From Acanthosepion esculentum (lineage: Eukaryota; Mollusca; Cephalopoda; Sepiida; Sepiidae): a stretch of 64,000 nucleotides of DNA. Where the stretch lies: NCBI GenBank assembly GCA_964036315.1, contig CAXIWW010000817.1, forward strand, positions 2,081,501 to 2,145,500, read 5' to 3'. Below the pieces are notes generated by a model. That model saw nothing but the letters and a program-made list of their open reading frames with translations. It made no database searches and was not told the origin of the DNA. Below, piece after piece: positions 1 through 13,457 of the stretch (the first letter of the stretch is position 1; each line of letters starts with the position of its first letter). The translations under genes were made by a program, and so were the position numbers.

Positions 1-3000
1 TTTGCTATCAGCTGTTGGCACATTCGGTATGAGCTGTTGGCACTTTTGCTATCAGCTGTTGGCACTTTTGGTATCAGCTGTTGGCACTTTTGCTATCAGC
101 TGTTGGCACTTTTGCTATCAGCTGTTGGCACTTTGGCTATCAGCTGTTGGCACTTTTGCTATCATCTTTTGGCACTTTTGGTAACAGCTGTTGGCAGTTT
201 TGCTATCAGCTGTTGGCACTTTTGCTATCAGCTGTTGGCACATTTGCTATCAGCTGTTGGCACTTTTGCTATCAGCTTTTGGCACTTTTGGTATCAGCTG
301 TTGGCACTTTTGCGATCAGCTGTTGGCACTTTTGCTATCAGCTGTGGTGCTGTTGGCACTTTTGCTATCAACTGGTGTTGTTCGCAAGTTTTTATATAAA
401 CATGTATTTTTATAATTTCATAGTTTTTTTTTTTAGTGGGGGGTCACTATTTGCTCATAGCTTGGACCCTTTGTGATCAGAAGCCTTGCTGTCAGATGTA
501 GTTTATAATCATACCTAGGACTAGTTGGCACTGTGGTGCTGTTGGCACTTTTGCTATCAGCTGTTGGCACTTTTGCTATCAGCTGTTGGCCCTTTTGCTA
601 TCAGCTGTTGGCACTTTTGGTATCAGCTGTTGGAACATTTGCTATAAGCTGTTGGCACTTTTGCTATCATCTGTGGTGCTGTTGGCACTTTTGCTATCAA
701 CTGGTGTTGTTCGCAAGTTTTTATATAAAAATGTATTTTTATACTTTCATAGTTTTTTTTTTAGTGTGGGGTCACTATTTGCTCGTAGCTGGGACCATTT
801 GTGATCAGAAGCCTTGCTGTCAGATGTAGTTTATAGTCATACATAGGTCTACTTGGCACTGTCGTGGGGTTGGCACTTTTGCTATCAGATGTTGGCACTT
901 TTGCTATCAGCTGTTGGCACTTTTGCTATCAGCTGTGGTGCTGTTGGCACTTTTGCTATCAACTGGAGTTGTTCGCAAGTTTTTATATAAACATGTATTT
1001 TTATACATTCATAGTGTTTTTTTTTAGTGGGGGGTCACTATTTGCTCATAGCTGGTACCCCTTGTGATCAGAAGCCTTGCTGTCAGATGTAGTTTATAGT
1101 CATACCTAGGACTAGTTGGCAATGTGGTGCTGTTGGCACTTTTGCTATCAGCTGTTGGCACTTTTGCTATCAGCTGTGGTGCTGTTGGCACTTTTGCTAT
1201 CAACTGGTGTTGTTTGCATGTTTTTATATAAACATGTATTTTTATACTTTCATAGTGTTTTTTTTTAGTGGGGGTTCACTATTTGCTCATTGCTGGGACC
1301 CTTTGTGACCAGAAGCCTTGCTGTCAGGTGTAGTTTATAGTCATACCTAGGAATTGTTGGCACTGTGGTGCTGTTGGCACTTTTGCTATAAGCTTTTGGC
1401 ACTTTTGGTATCAGCTGTTGGCACTTTTGCTATCAGCTGTGGTGCTGTTGGCACTTTTGGTATCAACTGGTGTTGTTCGCAAGTTTTTATATAAACATGT
1501 ATTTTTATACATTCATAGTGTTTTTTTTTAGTGGGGTTCACTAATTGCTCATAGCTGGGACCCTTTGTGATCAGAAGCCTTGCTGTCAGTTTAGTTTATA
1601 ATTATACCTAGGACTAGTTGGCAATGTGGTGCAGTTGGCACTTTTGCTATCAGCTGTTGGCACTTTTGCTATCAGCTGTTGGCACTTTAACTATCACCTG
1701 TGGTGCTCTTGGCACTTTTGCTATCAACTGGTGTTGTTCGCAAGTTTTTATATAAACATGTATTTTTATACTTTCATAGAGTTTTTTTTTAGTGGGGGGT
1801 CAGTCTTTGCTCATAGCTGGGACCCTTTGTGATCAGAAGCCTTGCTGTCAGATGTAGTTTATAGTCATACCTAGGACTAGTTGGCACTGTGGTGCTGTTG
1901 GCACATTTGCTATCAGCTGTTGGCACTTTTGCTATCAGTTGTTGGCACTTTTGCTATAAGCTGTTGGCACTTTTGCTATCAGCTGTTGGCACTTTTGCTA
2001 TCAGTTCGCAAGTTTTTATATAAACATGTATTTTTATACATTCATAGTGTTTTTTTTTTAGTGGGGGGTCACTATTTGCTCATAGCGTGGACCTTTGTGA
2101 TCAGAAGCCTTGCTGTCAGTGTAGTTTATAATCATACCTAGGACTAGTTTGCAATGTGGTGCTGTTGGCACTTTTGCTATCAGCTGTTGGCAATTTTGCT
2201 ATCAGCTGTTGGCACTTTTGCTATCAGCTGTTGTGCTCTTGGCACTTTTGCTATCAACTGGTGTTGTTCGCAAGTTTTTATATAAACATGTATTTTTATA
2301 CATTCATAGTGTTTTTTTTTTAGTGGGGGGTCACTAATTGCTCATAGCTGGCCCCTTTGTGATCAGAAGCCTTGCTGTCAGTGTAGTTTATAACCATACC
2401 TAGGACTAGTTGGCAATGTGGTGCTGTTGGCACTTTTGCTATCAGCTGTTGGCACTTTTGCTATCAGCTGTTGGCACTTTTACTATCAGCTGTGGTGCTC
2501 TTGGCACTTTTGCTATCAACTGGTGTTGTTCGCAAGTTTTTATATAAACATGTATTTTTATACATTCATAGTGTTTTTTTTTTAGTGGGGGGTCACTCTT
2601 TGCTCATAGCTGGGAACCTTTGCGATCAGAAGCCTTGCTGTCAGATGTAGTTTATAGTCATACCTAGGACTAGTTCGCACTGTGGTGCTGTTGGCACATT
2701 TGCTATCAGCTGTTGGCACTTTTGCTATCAGCTGTTGGCACATTTGCTATCAGCTGTTGGCAATTTTGCTATCAGCTGTTGGCACTTTTGCTATCAGCTG
2801 TGGTGCTCTTGGCACTTTCGATATCAACTGTTGTTGTTCGCAAGTTTTTATATAAACATGTATTTTTATACTTCCATAGTGATTTTTTTTTTAGTGGGGG
2901 GTCACTCTTTGCTCATAGCTTGGACCCTATGTGATCAGAAGCCTTGCTGTCAGATGTAGTTTATATTCATACCTAGGACTATTTGGCACTGTGGTGCTGT

Positions 3001-4595
3001 TGGCACTTTTGCTATCTGCTGTTGGCACTTTTGCTATCAGCTGTTGGCACTTTTGCTATCAGCTGTTGGCACTTTTGCTATCAGCTGTGGTGCTGTTGGC
3101 ACTTTTGCAATCAACTGGTGTTGTTCGCAAGTTTTTATATAAACATGTATTTTTATACATTCATAGTGTTTTTTTTTTAGTGGGGGATAACTATTTGCTC
3201 ATAGCTGGGACCTTTGTGATCAGAAGCCTTGCTGTCAGTATAGTTTATAATCATACCTAGGACTAGTTGGCAATGTGGTGCTGTTGGCACTTTTGCTATC
3301 AGCTGTTGGCACTTTTGCTATCAGCTGTTGGCAATTTTGCTATCAGCTGTTGGCACTTTTGCTATCAGCTGTTGTTCTCTTGGCACTTTTGCTATCAACT
3401 GGTGTTGTTCGCAAGTTTTTATATAAACATGTATTTTTATACATTCATAGTGTTTTTTTTTAGTGGGGGGTCACTAATTGCTCATAGCTGGGACCCTTTG
3501 TGATCAGAAGCCTTGCTGTCAGTGTAGTTTATATTCATACCTAGGACTCGTTGGCAATGTGGTGCTGTTGGCACTTTTGCTATCAGCTGTTGGCACTTTT
3601 GCTATCAGGTGTTGGCACTTTTACTATCAGCTGTGGTGCTCTTGGCACTTTTGCTATCAACTGGTGTTGTTCGCAAGTTTTTATATATGCATGTATTTTT
3701 ATATTTTCATAGTGTTTTTTTTATAGTGGGGGGTCATTATTTGCTCATAGCTGGGAACCTTTGTGATCAGAAGCCTTGCTGTCAGATGTAGTTTATATTC
3801 ATACCTAGGACTAGTTGGCAATGTGGTGCTGTTGGCACTTTTGCTATCTGCTGTTGGCACTTTTGCTATCAGCTGTTGGCACTTTTGCTATCAGCTGTTG
3901 GCACTTTTGCTATCAGCTGTGGTGCTCTTGGCACTTTTGATATCAACTGGTGTTGTTCGCAAGTTTTTGTATAAACATGTATTTTTATATTTCATAGTGA
4001 TTTTTTTTAGTGGGGGGTCACTCTTTGCTCATAGCTTGGACCCTATGTGATCAGAAGCCTTGCTGTCAGATGTAATTTATATTCATACCTAGGACTAGTT
4101 GGCAATGTGGTGCTGTTGGCACTTTTGCTATCTGCTGTTGGCACTTTTGCTATCAGCTGTTGGCACTTTTGCTATCAGCTGTTGGCACTTTTGCTATCAG
4201 CTGTGGTGCTGTTGGCACTTTTGCTATCAACTGGTGTTGTTCGCAAGTTTTTATATAAACATGTGTTTTTATACATTCATAGTGTTTTTTTTTTAGTGGG
4301 GGGTCACTATTTGCTCATAGCGTGGACCATTGTGATCAGAAGCCTTGCTGTCAGTGTAGTTTATAATCATACCTAGGACTAGTTGGCAATGTGGTGCTGT
4401 TGGCACTTTTGCTATCAGCTGTTGGCACTTTTGCTATCAGCTGTTGGCAATTTTGCTATCAGCTGTTGGCACTTTTGCTATCAGCTGTTGTGCTCTTGGC
4501 ACTTTTGCTATCAACTGGTGTTGTTCGCAAGTTTTTATATAAACATGTATTATTATACTTTCATAGTGTTTTTTTTTAGTGGGGGGTCACTATTT

Positions 4596-4664
4596 GCTCA
4601 TAGCTTGGACCCTTTGTGATCAGAAGCCTTGCTGTCAGATGTAGTTTATAGTCATACCTAGGAC
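4596..4664 (+). repeat. B-like 73-bp monomer embedded in the A linker (example copy)
   Basis: This 69-bp stretch of an A linker aligns over its length with one family B monomer. Landmarks occur in the same order: GCTCA (4,596), GGACC (4,607), GATCAGA (4,618), GCC, TGCTG, GA and GTAGTTTAT (ending 4,649), then TAC and GAC. Against the B copy at 26,943-27,000 the core 4,618-4,649 versus 26,969-27,000 matches at 26 of 32 positions without a gap, and most differences are transitions. A five-base gap lies between GGACC and GATCAG. The same block recurs in nearly every A linker in both orientations. That it is homologous is inference from colinearity; I could not run an alignment search. Confidence 0.75.
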
Positions 4665-4807
4665 TAGTTGGCAATGTGGTGCTGTTTGCACTTTTGCTAT
4701 CAGCTGTTGGCACTTTTGCTATCAGCTGTTGGCACTTTTGCTATCAGCTGTGGTGCTGTTTGCACTTTTGCTATCAACTGGTGTTGTTCGCAAGTTTTTA
4801 TATAAAC

Positions 4808-4879
4808 ATGTATTTTTATACATTCATAGTGTTTTTTTTTAGTGGGGGGTCACTAATTGCTCATAGCATAAAAATACAT
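4808..4879. other. Orientation switch J1 (fold-back) in family A
   Basis: The forward array changes to the reverse complement here. The left arm ATGTATTTTTAT (4,808-4,819) is exactly complementary to ATAAAAATACAT (4,868-4,879), and pairing continues outward through TTTATATAAA and GTTCGCA on both sides. The 48-nt spacer 4,820-4,867 is present once and holds the T9 tract, the TTAGTG hairpin and TTGCTCATAGC. The structure is a long quasi-palindrome with an asymmetric centre. Confidence 0.85.
4839..4856 (+). other. Conserved hairpin TTAGTG / CACTAA in the A linker (example copy)
   Basis: Directly after the poly-T tract the linker reads TTAGTG, a six-base loop GGGGGT, then CACTAA: a perfect six-base-pair stem here. 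In most other units the downstream arm is CACTATT, leaving a five-pair stem TAGTG/CACTA. The motif is kept in most linkers of all three A arms. This copy sits inside the spacer of the first orientation switch. Confidence 0.7.
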
Positions 4880-6387
4880 ATTTATATAAAAAATGTGCGA
4901 ACAACACCAGTTGATAGCAAAAGTGCCAACAGCACCACAGCTGATTGCAAAAGTGCCAATAGCTGATAGCAAAAGTGCCAACCGCTGTTAACAAAAGTGC
5001 CAACAGCTGATAGCAAAAGTGCCAACAGCTGATAGCAAAAGTGCCAAAAGCTGATAGCGAAAGTGCCAAAAGCTTATAGCAAAAGTGCCAACAACTCATT
5101 GCAAAAGTGCCAACAGCACGACAGTTCCAACTATTCCTAGGTATGACTATAAACTACATCTGACAGCAAGTCTTCTGATCACAAAGGGTGCCAGCTATGA
5201 GCAAATAGTGACACCCCACAAAAAAAAATACTATGAAAGTATAAAAATACATGTTTATATAAAAACTTGCGTACAACACCAGTTGATAGCAAAAGTGTCA
5301 ACAGCACAACAGCTGATAGCAAAAGTGCCAACAGCTGATAGCAAAAGTGCCAACTGCACCACAGTGCCAACTAGTCCTAGGTATGACTATAAACTACATC
5401 TGACAGCAAGGCTTCTGATCACAAAGTGTCCCAGCTATGAGCAAATAATGACCCACACTAAAAAAAAAAACACTATGAAAGTATAAAAATTCATGTTTAT
5501 ATAAAAACTTGCGAACAACACCAGTTGATAACAAAAGTGCCAACAGCACCACAGCTGATAGCAAAAGTGCCAACAGCTGATAGAAAAAGTGCCAACAGCT
5601 GATACCAAAAGTGCCAACAGCTGATAGCAAAAGTGCCAACAGCTGATAGCAAAAGTGCCAACAGATGATACCAAAAGAGCCAACAGCTGATAGCAAAAGT
5701 GCCAACAGCTGATAGCAAACGTGCCAAAAGCTGATACCAAAAGAGCCAACAGCTGATAGCAAAAGTGCCAACAGCTGATAGCAAAGGTGCCAACAGAACC
5801 ACAGTGCAAACTATTCCTAGGTAAGACTATATACTACATCTGACAGCAAGGCTTCTGATCACAAAGGGTCTCAGCTATGAGCAAATAGTGACCCCCCACT
5901 AAAACAAAAAACACTATGAATGTATAAAAATACATATTTATATAAAAACTTGCGAACAACACCAGTTGATAGCAAAAGTGCAAACAGCACCACAGCTGAT
6001 AGCAAAAGAGCCAACAGCTGATAGTAAAAGTGCCAACAGCTCATATCAAAAGTGCCAACAGCACCGCATTTCCAACTAGTCCTAGGTCTGACTATAAACT
6101 ACATCTGACAGCAAGGCTTCTGATCAGAAAGGGTCCCAGCTATGAGCAAATAGTGACCCCCCACTAAAAAAAAAACACTATGAATGTATGAAAATACATG
6201 TTTTTATTAAAACTTGCGAACAACACCAGTTGATAGCAAAAGTGCCAACAGCACCACAGCCTATAGCAAAAGTGCCAACAGCTGATAGCAAAAGTACCAA
6301 CAGCTGATAGCAAAAGTGCCAAGAGCACCACATTGCCAACTAGTCCTAGGTATGACTATAAACTACATCTGACAGCAAGGCTTCTGA

Positions 6388-8750
6388 TCACAAAGGGTCC
6401 CAGCTATGAGAAAATAGTGACCCCACACTAAAAAAAAACACTATGAATGTATAAAAATACATGTTTATATAAAAACTTGCGAACAACATCAGTTGATAGC
6501 AAAAGTGCCAACAGCACCACAGCTGATAGCAAAAGTGCCAACAGCTGATAGCAAAAGTGACAACAGCTGATAGCAAAAGTGCCAAAAGCTGATAGCAAAA
6601 GTGCCAACAGCTGATAGCAAAAGTGGCAACAGCTGATAGCAAAAGTGCCAACAGCTGATTGCAAAAGTGCCAACAGCTGATAGCAAAACAGCAAACAGCT
6701 GATAGCAAAAGTGCCAACAGCTGATACCAAAAGTGCCAAAAGCTGATAGCAAAAGTGCCAAGAGCTGATAGCAAAAGTGCCAACAGCTGATAGCAAAAGT
6801 GCCAACAGCACCACATTGCCAACTAGTCATAGGTATGACTATAAACTACATCTGACAGCAAGACTTCTGATCACAAAGGTTCCCAGCTATGAGCAAATAG
6901 TGACCCCCACTAAAAAAAACACTATGAATGTATAAAAATATATGTTTATATAAAAACTAGCGAACAACACCAGTTGAGAGCAAAAGTGCCAACAGCACCA
7001 CAGCTGATAGCAAAAGTGCCAACAGCTGATAGCAAAAGTGCCAACAGCTGATACTAAAAGTGCCAAAAGCTGATAGCACAAGTGCCAACAGCTGATAGCA
7101 AAAGTGCCAACAGCTGATAGCAAAAGTGCCAACAGCTGATAGCAAATGTGCCAACATCTGATAGCAAAAGTGCCAACAGCACCAAAGTGCCAACTAATCC
7201 TAGGTATGATTATAAACTACATCTGACAGCAAGGTTTCTGACCACAAAGGGTCCCAGCTATGAGCAAATAGTGACCCCCCACTAAAACAAAAAACACTAT
7301 GAATGTATAAAAATACATGTTTATATAAAAACTTGCGAACAACATCAGTTGATAGCAAAAGTGCCAACAGCACCACAGCTGATAGCAAAAGTGCCAACAG
7401 CTGATAGCAAAAGTGACAACAGCTGATAGCAAAAGTGCCAAAAGCTGATAGCAAAAGTGCCAACAGCTGATAGCAAAAGTGGCAACAGCTGATAGCAAAA
7501 GTGCCAACAGCTGATTGCAAAAGTGCCAACAGCTGATAGCAAAACTGCAAACAGCTGATAGCAAAAGTGCCAACAGCTGATACCAAAAGTGCCAAAAGCT
7601 GATAGCAAAAGTGCCAAGAGCTGATAGCCAAAGTGCCAACAGCTGATAGCAAAAGTGCCAACAGCACCACATTGCCAACTAGTCCTAGGTATGACTATAA
7701 ACTACATCTGACAGCAAGACTTCTGACCACAAAGGTTCCCAGCTATGAGCAAATAGTGACCCCCACTAAAAAAAACACTATGAATGTATAAAAATATATG
7801 TTTATATAAAAACTAGCGAACAACACCAGTTGAGAGCAAAAGTGCCAACAGCACCACAGCTGATAGCAAAAGTGCCAACAGCTGATAGCAAAAGTGCCAA
7901 CAGCTGATACTAAAATTGCCAAAAGATGATAGCACAAGTGCCAACAGCTGATAGCAAAAGTGCCAACAGCTGATAGCAAAAGTGCCAACAGCTGATAGCA
8001 AATGTGCTAACATCTGATAGCAAAAGTGCCAACAGCACCAAAGTGCCAACTAATCCTAGGTATGATTATAAACTACATCTGACAGCAAGGCTTCTGACCA
8101 CAAAGGGTCCCAGCTATGAGCAGATAGTGACCCCCCACTAAAACAAAAAACACTATGAATGTATAAAAATACATGTTTATATAAAAACTTGCGAACAACA
8201 TCAGTTGATAGCAAAAGTGCCAACAGCACCACAGCTGATAGCAAAAGTGCCAACAGCTGATAGCATAAGTGACAACAGCTGATAGCAAAAGTGCCAAAAG
8301 CTGATAGCAAAAGTGCTAAGAGCTGATAGCAAAAGTGCCAACAGCTGATAGCAAAAGTGCCAACAGCACCACATTGCCAACTAGTCCTAGGTATGACTAT
8401 AAACTACATCTGACAGCAAGACTTCTGATCACAAAGGTTCCCAGCTATGAGCAAATAGTGACCCCCACTAAAAAAAACACTATGAATGTATAAAAATATA
8501 TGTTTATATAAAAACTAGCGAACAACACCAGTTGAGAGCAAAAGTGCCAACAGCACCACAGCTGATAGCAAAAGTGCCAACAGCTGATAGCAAAAGTGCC
8601 AACAGCTGATACTAAAAGTGCCAAAAGATGATACCACAAGTGCCAACAGCTGATAGCAAATGTGCCAACATCTGATAGCAAAAGTGCCAACAGCACCAAA
8701 GTGCCAACTAATCCTAGGTATGATTATAAACTACATCTGACAGCAAGGCT
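6388..8750 (-). repeat. About 856-bp higher-order repeat in family A, three copies, the last shortened
   Basis: Blocks repeat with an offset of 856 bp between about 6,430-7,200 and 7,290-8,050, carrying the same private variants: GTGACAACAG, AGTGGCAACAG, GCTGATTGCAAAAG, AACTAGCGAACAAC and GTTGAGAGCAAAAG. The next recurrence of the AACTAGCGAACAAC unit is 702 bp further, a shortening of 154 bp, which is exactly seven 22-mers. A related partial copy lies near 9,360-9,720. Confidence 0.75.
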
Positions 8751-11315
8751 TCTGACCACAAAGGGTCCCAGCTATGAGCAAATAGTGACCCCCCACTAAA
8801 ACAAAATCACTATGAATGTATAAAAATACATGTTTATATAAAAACTTGCGAACAACACCAGTTGATTGCAAAAGTGCCAACAGTATAACAGCTGATAGCA
8901 AAAGTGCCAACAGCTGATAGCAAAAGTGCCAACAGCTGATAGCAAAAGTGCCAACAGCTGATAGCAAAAGTGCCAACAGCTGATATCAAAAGTGCCAACA
9001 GCACCGCATTTCCAACTAGTCCTAGGTATGACTATAAACTACATCTGACAGCAAGGCTTCTGATCACAAAGGGTCCCAGCTATGAGCAAATAGTGACCCC
9101 CCACTAAAAAAAAAACACTATGAATGTATGAAAATACATGTTTTTATTAAAACTTGCGAACAACACCAGTTGATAGCAAAAGTGCCAACAGCACCACAGC
9201 CTATAGCAAAAGTGCCAACAGCTGATAGCAAAAGTACCAACAGCTGATAGCAAAAGTGCCAGCAGCTGATAATAAAAGTGCCAACAGATGATACCAAAAG
9301 TGCCAACAGCTGATAGCAAAAGTGCCAAGAGCACCACATTGCCAACTAGTCCTAGGTATGACTATAAACTACATCTGACAGCAAGGCTTTTGATCACAAA
9401 GGGTCCCAGCTATGAGAAAATAGTGACCCCACACTAAAAAAAAACACTATGAATGTATAAAAATACATGTTTATATAAAAACTTGCGAACAACATCAGTT
9501 GATAGCAAAAGTGCCAACAGCACCACAGCTGATAGCAAAAGTGCCAACAGCTGATAGCAAAAGTGACAACAGCTGATAGCAAAAGTGCCAAAAGCTGATA
9601 GCAAAAGTGCCAACAGCTGATAGCAAAAGTGGCAACAGCTGATAGCAAAAGTGCCAACAGCTGATTGCAAAAGTGCCAACAGCTGATAGCAAAAGTGCCA
9701 ACAGCACCACAGTGCCAACTAGTCCTAGGTATGACTATAAACTACATCTGACAGCAAGGCTTCTGATCACAAAGGGACCCAGCTATGAGCAAATAGTGAC
9801 CCCCCACTAAAAAAAACACTATGAAAGTATAAAAATACATGTTTATATAAAAACTTGCGAACAACACCAGTTGATAGCAAAAGTGCCAACAGCATCACAG
9901 CTGATAGCAAAAGTGACAACAGCTGATAGCAAAAGTGCCAACAGCTGATACCAAAAGTGCCAACATCTGATAGCAAAAGTGCCAACAGCACCACCGTTCC
10001 AACTAGTCCTAGGTATGACTATAAACTACATCTGAAAGCTAGGCTTCTGACCACAAAGTGTCCCAGCTATGAGCAAATAGTGGCCCTCACTAAAAAAAAA
10101 AACACATTGAATGTATTAAAATACATGTTTATATAAAAACTTGCGAACAGCACCATTTGATAGCAAAAGTGCCAACAGCTGATAGTAAAAGTGCCAACAG
10201 CACCACAGTGCCAACTAGTCCTAGGTATGACTATAAACTACATCTGACAGCAAGGCTTCTGACCACAAAGGGTCCCAGCTATGAGCAAATAGTGACCCCC
10301 CACTAAAAAAAAAACACTATGAATGTAAGAAAATACATGTTTTTATTAAAACTTGCGAACAACACCAGTTGATAGCAAAAGTGCCAACAGCATCACAGCT
10401 GATAGCAAAAGTGCCAACAGCTGATAGTAATAGTGTCAACAGCTGATAGCAAAAGTGCCAACAGCTGATAGTAAAAGTGCCAACAGCACCACAGTGCCAA
10501 CTAGTCCTAGGTATGAATATAAACTACATCTGACAGCAAGGCTTCCTATCAGACAGGGTCCCAGCTATGAGCAAATAGTGACACCCCACTAAAAAAAACT
10601 ATGAAAGTATAAAAATACATGTTTATATAAATACTTGAGAAAAACACCAGTTGATAGCAACAGTGCCAACAGCACCACAGCTGATAGCAAAAGTGCCAAC
10701 AGCTGATAGAAAAAGTGCCAAGAGCTGATAGCAAAAGTGCCAACAGCACCACAGTGCCATCTAGTCCTAGGTATGACTATAAACTACATCTGACAGCAAG
10801 GATTCTGATCACAAAGGGTCCCAGCTATCAGCAAATTGTGACCCCCCACTAAAAAAAAACACTATCAAAGTATAAAAATACATGTTTCTATAAAAATTTG
10901 CGAACAACAACAGTTGATAGCAAAAGTGCCAACAGCACCACAGCTGATTGCAAAAGTTCCAAGAGCAGATAGCAAAAGTTCCAACAGCTGATAGCAAAAG
11001 TGCCAACAGCTGATAGCAAAAGTGCCAACTAGTCCTAGGTATGACTATAAACTACATCTGACAGCAAGTCTTCTGATCACAAATGTTCCCAACTATGAGC
11101 AAATAGTGAACCCCCACTAAAAAAAAAACAATATGAAAGTATAAAAATACATGTTTATATGAAAACTTGCGAACAACACCAGTTGATAGCAAAAGTGCCA
11201 ACAGCACCACAGCTGATAGCAAAAGTGCCAGCAGCTGATAGCAAAAGTGCCAACAGCTGATAGCAAAAGTGCCAACAGCTGATAGCAAACGTGCCAACAG
11301 CACCACAGTGCCAAA

Positions 11316-13457
11316 TAGTCCTAGGTATGACTATAAACTACATCTGACAGCAAGGCTTCTGATCACAAAGGGACCCAGCTATGAGCAAATAGTGACCCCC
11401 CACTAAAAAAAACACTATGAAAGTATAAAAATACATGTTTATATAAAAACGTGCGAACAACACCAGTTGATAGCAAAAGTGCCAACAGCATCACAGCTGA
11501 CAGCAAAAGTGACAACAGCTGATAGCAAAAGTGCCAACAGCTGATACCAAAAGTGCCAACAGCTGATAGCAAACGTGCCAACAGCTGATAGCTAAAGTTC
11601 CAACAGCTGATAGCAAAAGTGCCAACATCTGATAGCAAAAGTGCCAACAGCACCACCGTTCCAACTAGTCCTAGGTATGACTATAAACTACATCTGACAG
11701 CTAGGCTTCTGACCACAAAGTGTCCCAGCTATGAGCAAATAGTGGCCCTCACTAAAAAAAAAACACTATGAATGTATTAAAATACATGTTTATATAAAAA
11801 CTTGCGAACAGCACCATTTGATAGCAAAAGTGCCAACAGCACCACAGCTGATAGCAAAAGTGCCAGCAGCTGATAGTAATAGTGCCAACAGCTGATAGCA
11901 AAAGTGCCAACAGCTGATAGTAAAAGTGCCAACAGCACCACAGTGCCAACTAGTCCTAGGTATGACTATAAACTACATCTGACAGCAAGGCTTCCTATCA
12001 GACAGGGTCCCAGCTATGAGCAAATAGTGACCCCCCACTAAAAAAAAACTATGAAAGTATAAAAATACATGTTTATATAAATACTTGCGAACAACACCAG
12101 TTGATAGCAAAAGTGCCAACAGCACCACAGCTGATAGCAAAAGTGCCAACAGCTGATAGAAAAAGTGCCAAGAGCTGATAGCAAAAGTGCCAACAGCACC
12201 ACAGTGCCATCTAGTCCTAGGTATGACTATAAACTACATCTGACAGCAAGGATTCTGATCAAAAAGGGTCCCAGCTATCAGCAAATTGTGACCCCCCACT
12301 AAAAAGAAACACTATCAAAGTATAAAAATACATGTTTCTATAAAGATGTGCGAACAACAACAGTTGATAGCAAAAGTGCCAACAGCACCACAGCTGATAG
12401 CAAAAGTTCCAAGAGCAGATAGCAAAAGTTCCAACAGCTGATAGCAAAAGTGCCAACAGCTGATAGCAAAAGTGCCAACTAGTCCTAGGTATGACTATAA
12501 ACTACATCTGACAGCAAGTCTTCTGATCACAAATGTTCCCAACTATGAGCAAATAGTGACCCCCCACTAAAAAAAAAAACAATATGAAAGTATAAAAATA
12601 CATGTTTATATGAAAACTTGCGAACAACACCAGTTGATAGCAAAAGTGCCAACAGCACCACAGCTGATAGCAAAAGTGCCAAAAGCTGATAGCAAAAGTG
12701 CCAACAGCTGATAGCAAAAGTACCAACAGCTGATAGCAAACGTGCCAACAGCACCACAGTGCCAACTAGTCCTAGGTATGACTATAAACTACATCTGACA
12801 GCAAGGCTTCTGATCACAAAGGGTCCCAGCTATGAGCAAATAGTGCCCCCCACTAAAAAAAAAAACACTATGAAAGTATAAAAATACATATTTATATAAA
12901 AACTTGCGAACAACACCAGTTGATAGCAAAAGTGCCAACAGCACCTCAGCTGATAGCAAAAGTGCCAACACCTGATAGCAAAAGTGCCAAAAGCTGATAG
13001 CAAAAGTGCCAACAGCTGATAGCAAAAGTGCCAACAGCTGATAGCTAAAGTTCCAACAGCTGATAGCAAAAGTGCCAACACCTGATAGCAAAAGTGCCAA
13101 AAGCTGATAGCAAAAGTGCCAACAGCTGATAGCAAAAGTGCCAACAGCACCACAGTGCCAACTAGTCCTAGGTATGACTATAAACCACATCTGACAGCAT
13201 GGCTTCTTATCACAAAGGGTCCCAGCTATGAGCAAATAGTGACCCACCACTAAAAAAAAAACACTAAGAAAGTATAAAAATACATGTTTATATAAAAACT
13301 TGCAAAAAACACCAGTTGATTGCAAAAGTGCCAACAGCACCACTGCTGATATCAAAAGTGCCAACAGCTGATAGCAAAAGTGCCAACAGCTAATAGCAAA
13401 AGTGCCAACAGCTGATAGCAAAAGTGCCAACAGCACCACAGTGCCAACTAGTCCTAG
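11316..13457 (-). repeat. 2,133-bp tandem segmental duplication, copy 1
   Basis: Several consecutive A units form a block that is repeated immediately downstream at an offset of 2,133 bp. Everything I compared between the copies is identical, including poly-A lengths and rare variants such as AAAAAGAAACAC, GTGTCCCAGC with GTGGCCCTCAC, and the GGTCCCAGCTATCAGC unit. The match begins after the mismatch at 11,315 versus 13,448 and ends before the mismatch at 13,458 versus 15,591. Either the duplication is very recent or it is an assembly artefact. Confidence 0.88.

Larger units (their letters stand above)
2860..4856 (+). repeat. 1,116-bp higher-order repeat in family A, two copies
   Basis: About 2,860-3,740 and 3,976-4,856 are two copies of a four-unit block offset by 1,116 bp. 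Shared private variants support this. The rare linker form with CACTCTTTGCTCATAGC followed by TTGGACCCTATG occurs at 2,903 and again at 4,019, and the following units carry the same order of 22-mer counts and the TGTTGTGCTCTTGG or TTGTTCTCTTGG variants. Single-base differences between copies show some age. Copy ends are approximate. Confidence 0.75.
1..4867 (+). repeat. Family A composite satellite, forward arm 1
   Basis: Tandem composite satellite, cut by the window start. Each unit has a variable run of a 22-bp minisatellite (TTGGCACTTTTGC then TATCAGCTG, with the palindrome CAGCTG at the end) and a conserved linker of about 185 bp. The linker runs from ACTGGTGTTGTTCGCAAG through an AT-rich stretch (TTTTTATATAAACATGTA), a T8-T10 tract, AGTGGGGGGTCACTA, GATCAGAAGCC, GCTGTCAGATGTAG and ACCTAGGACTAGTTGGCA. 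Spacing between successive TTCGCAAG landmarks is 329 and 262 bp in the first units (381, 710, 972), so units differ mainly by whole 22-mers. No coding signal: any open frame is periodic and hydrophobic. Confidence 0.95.
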
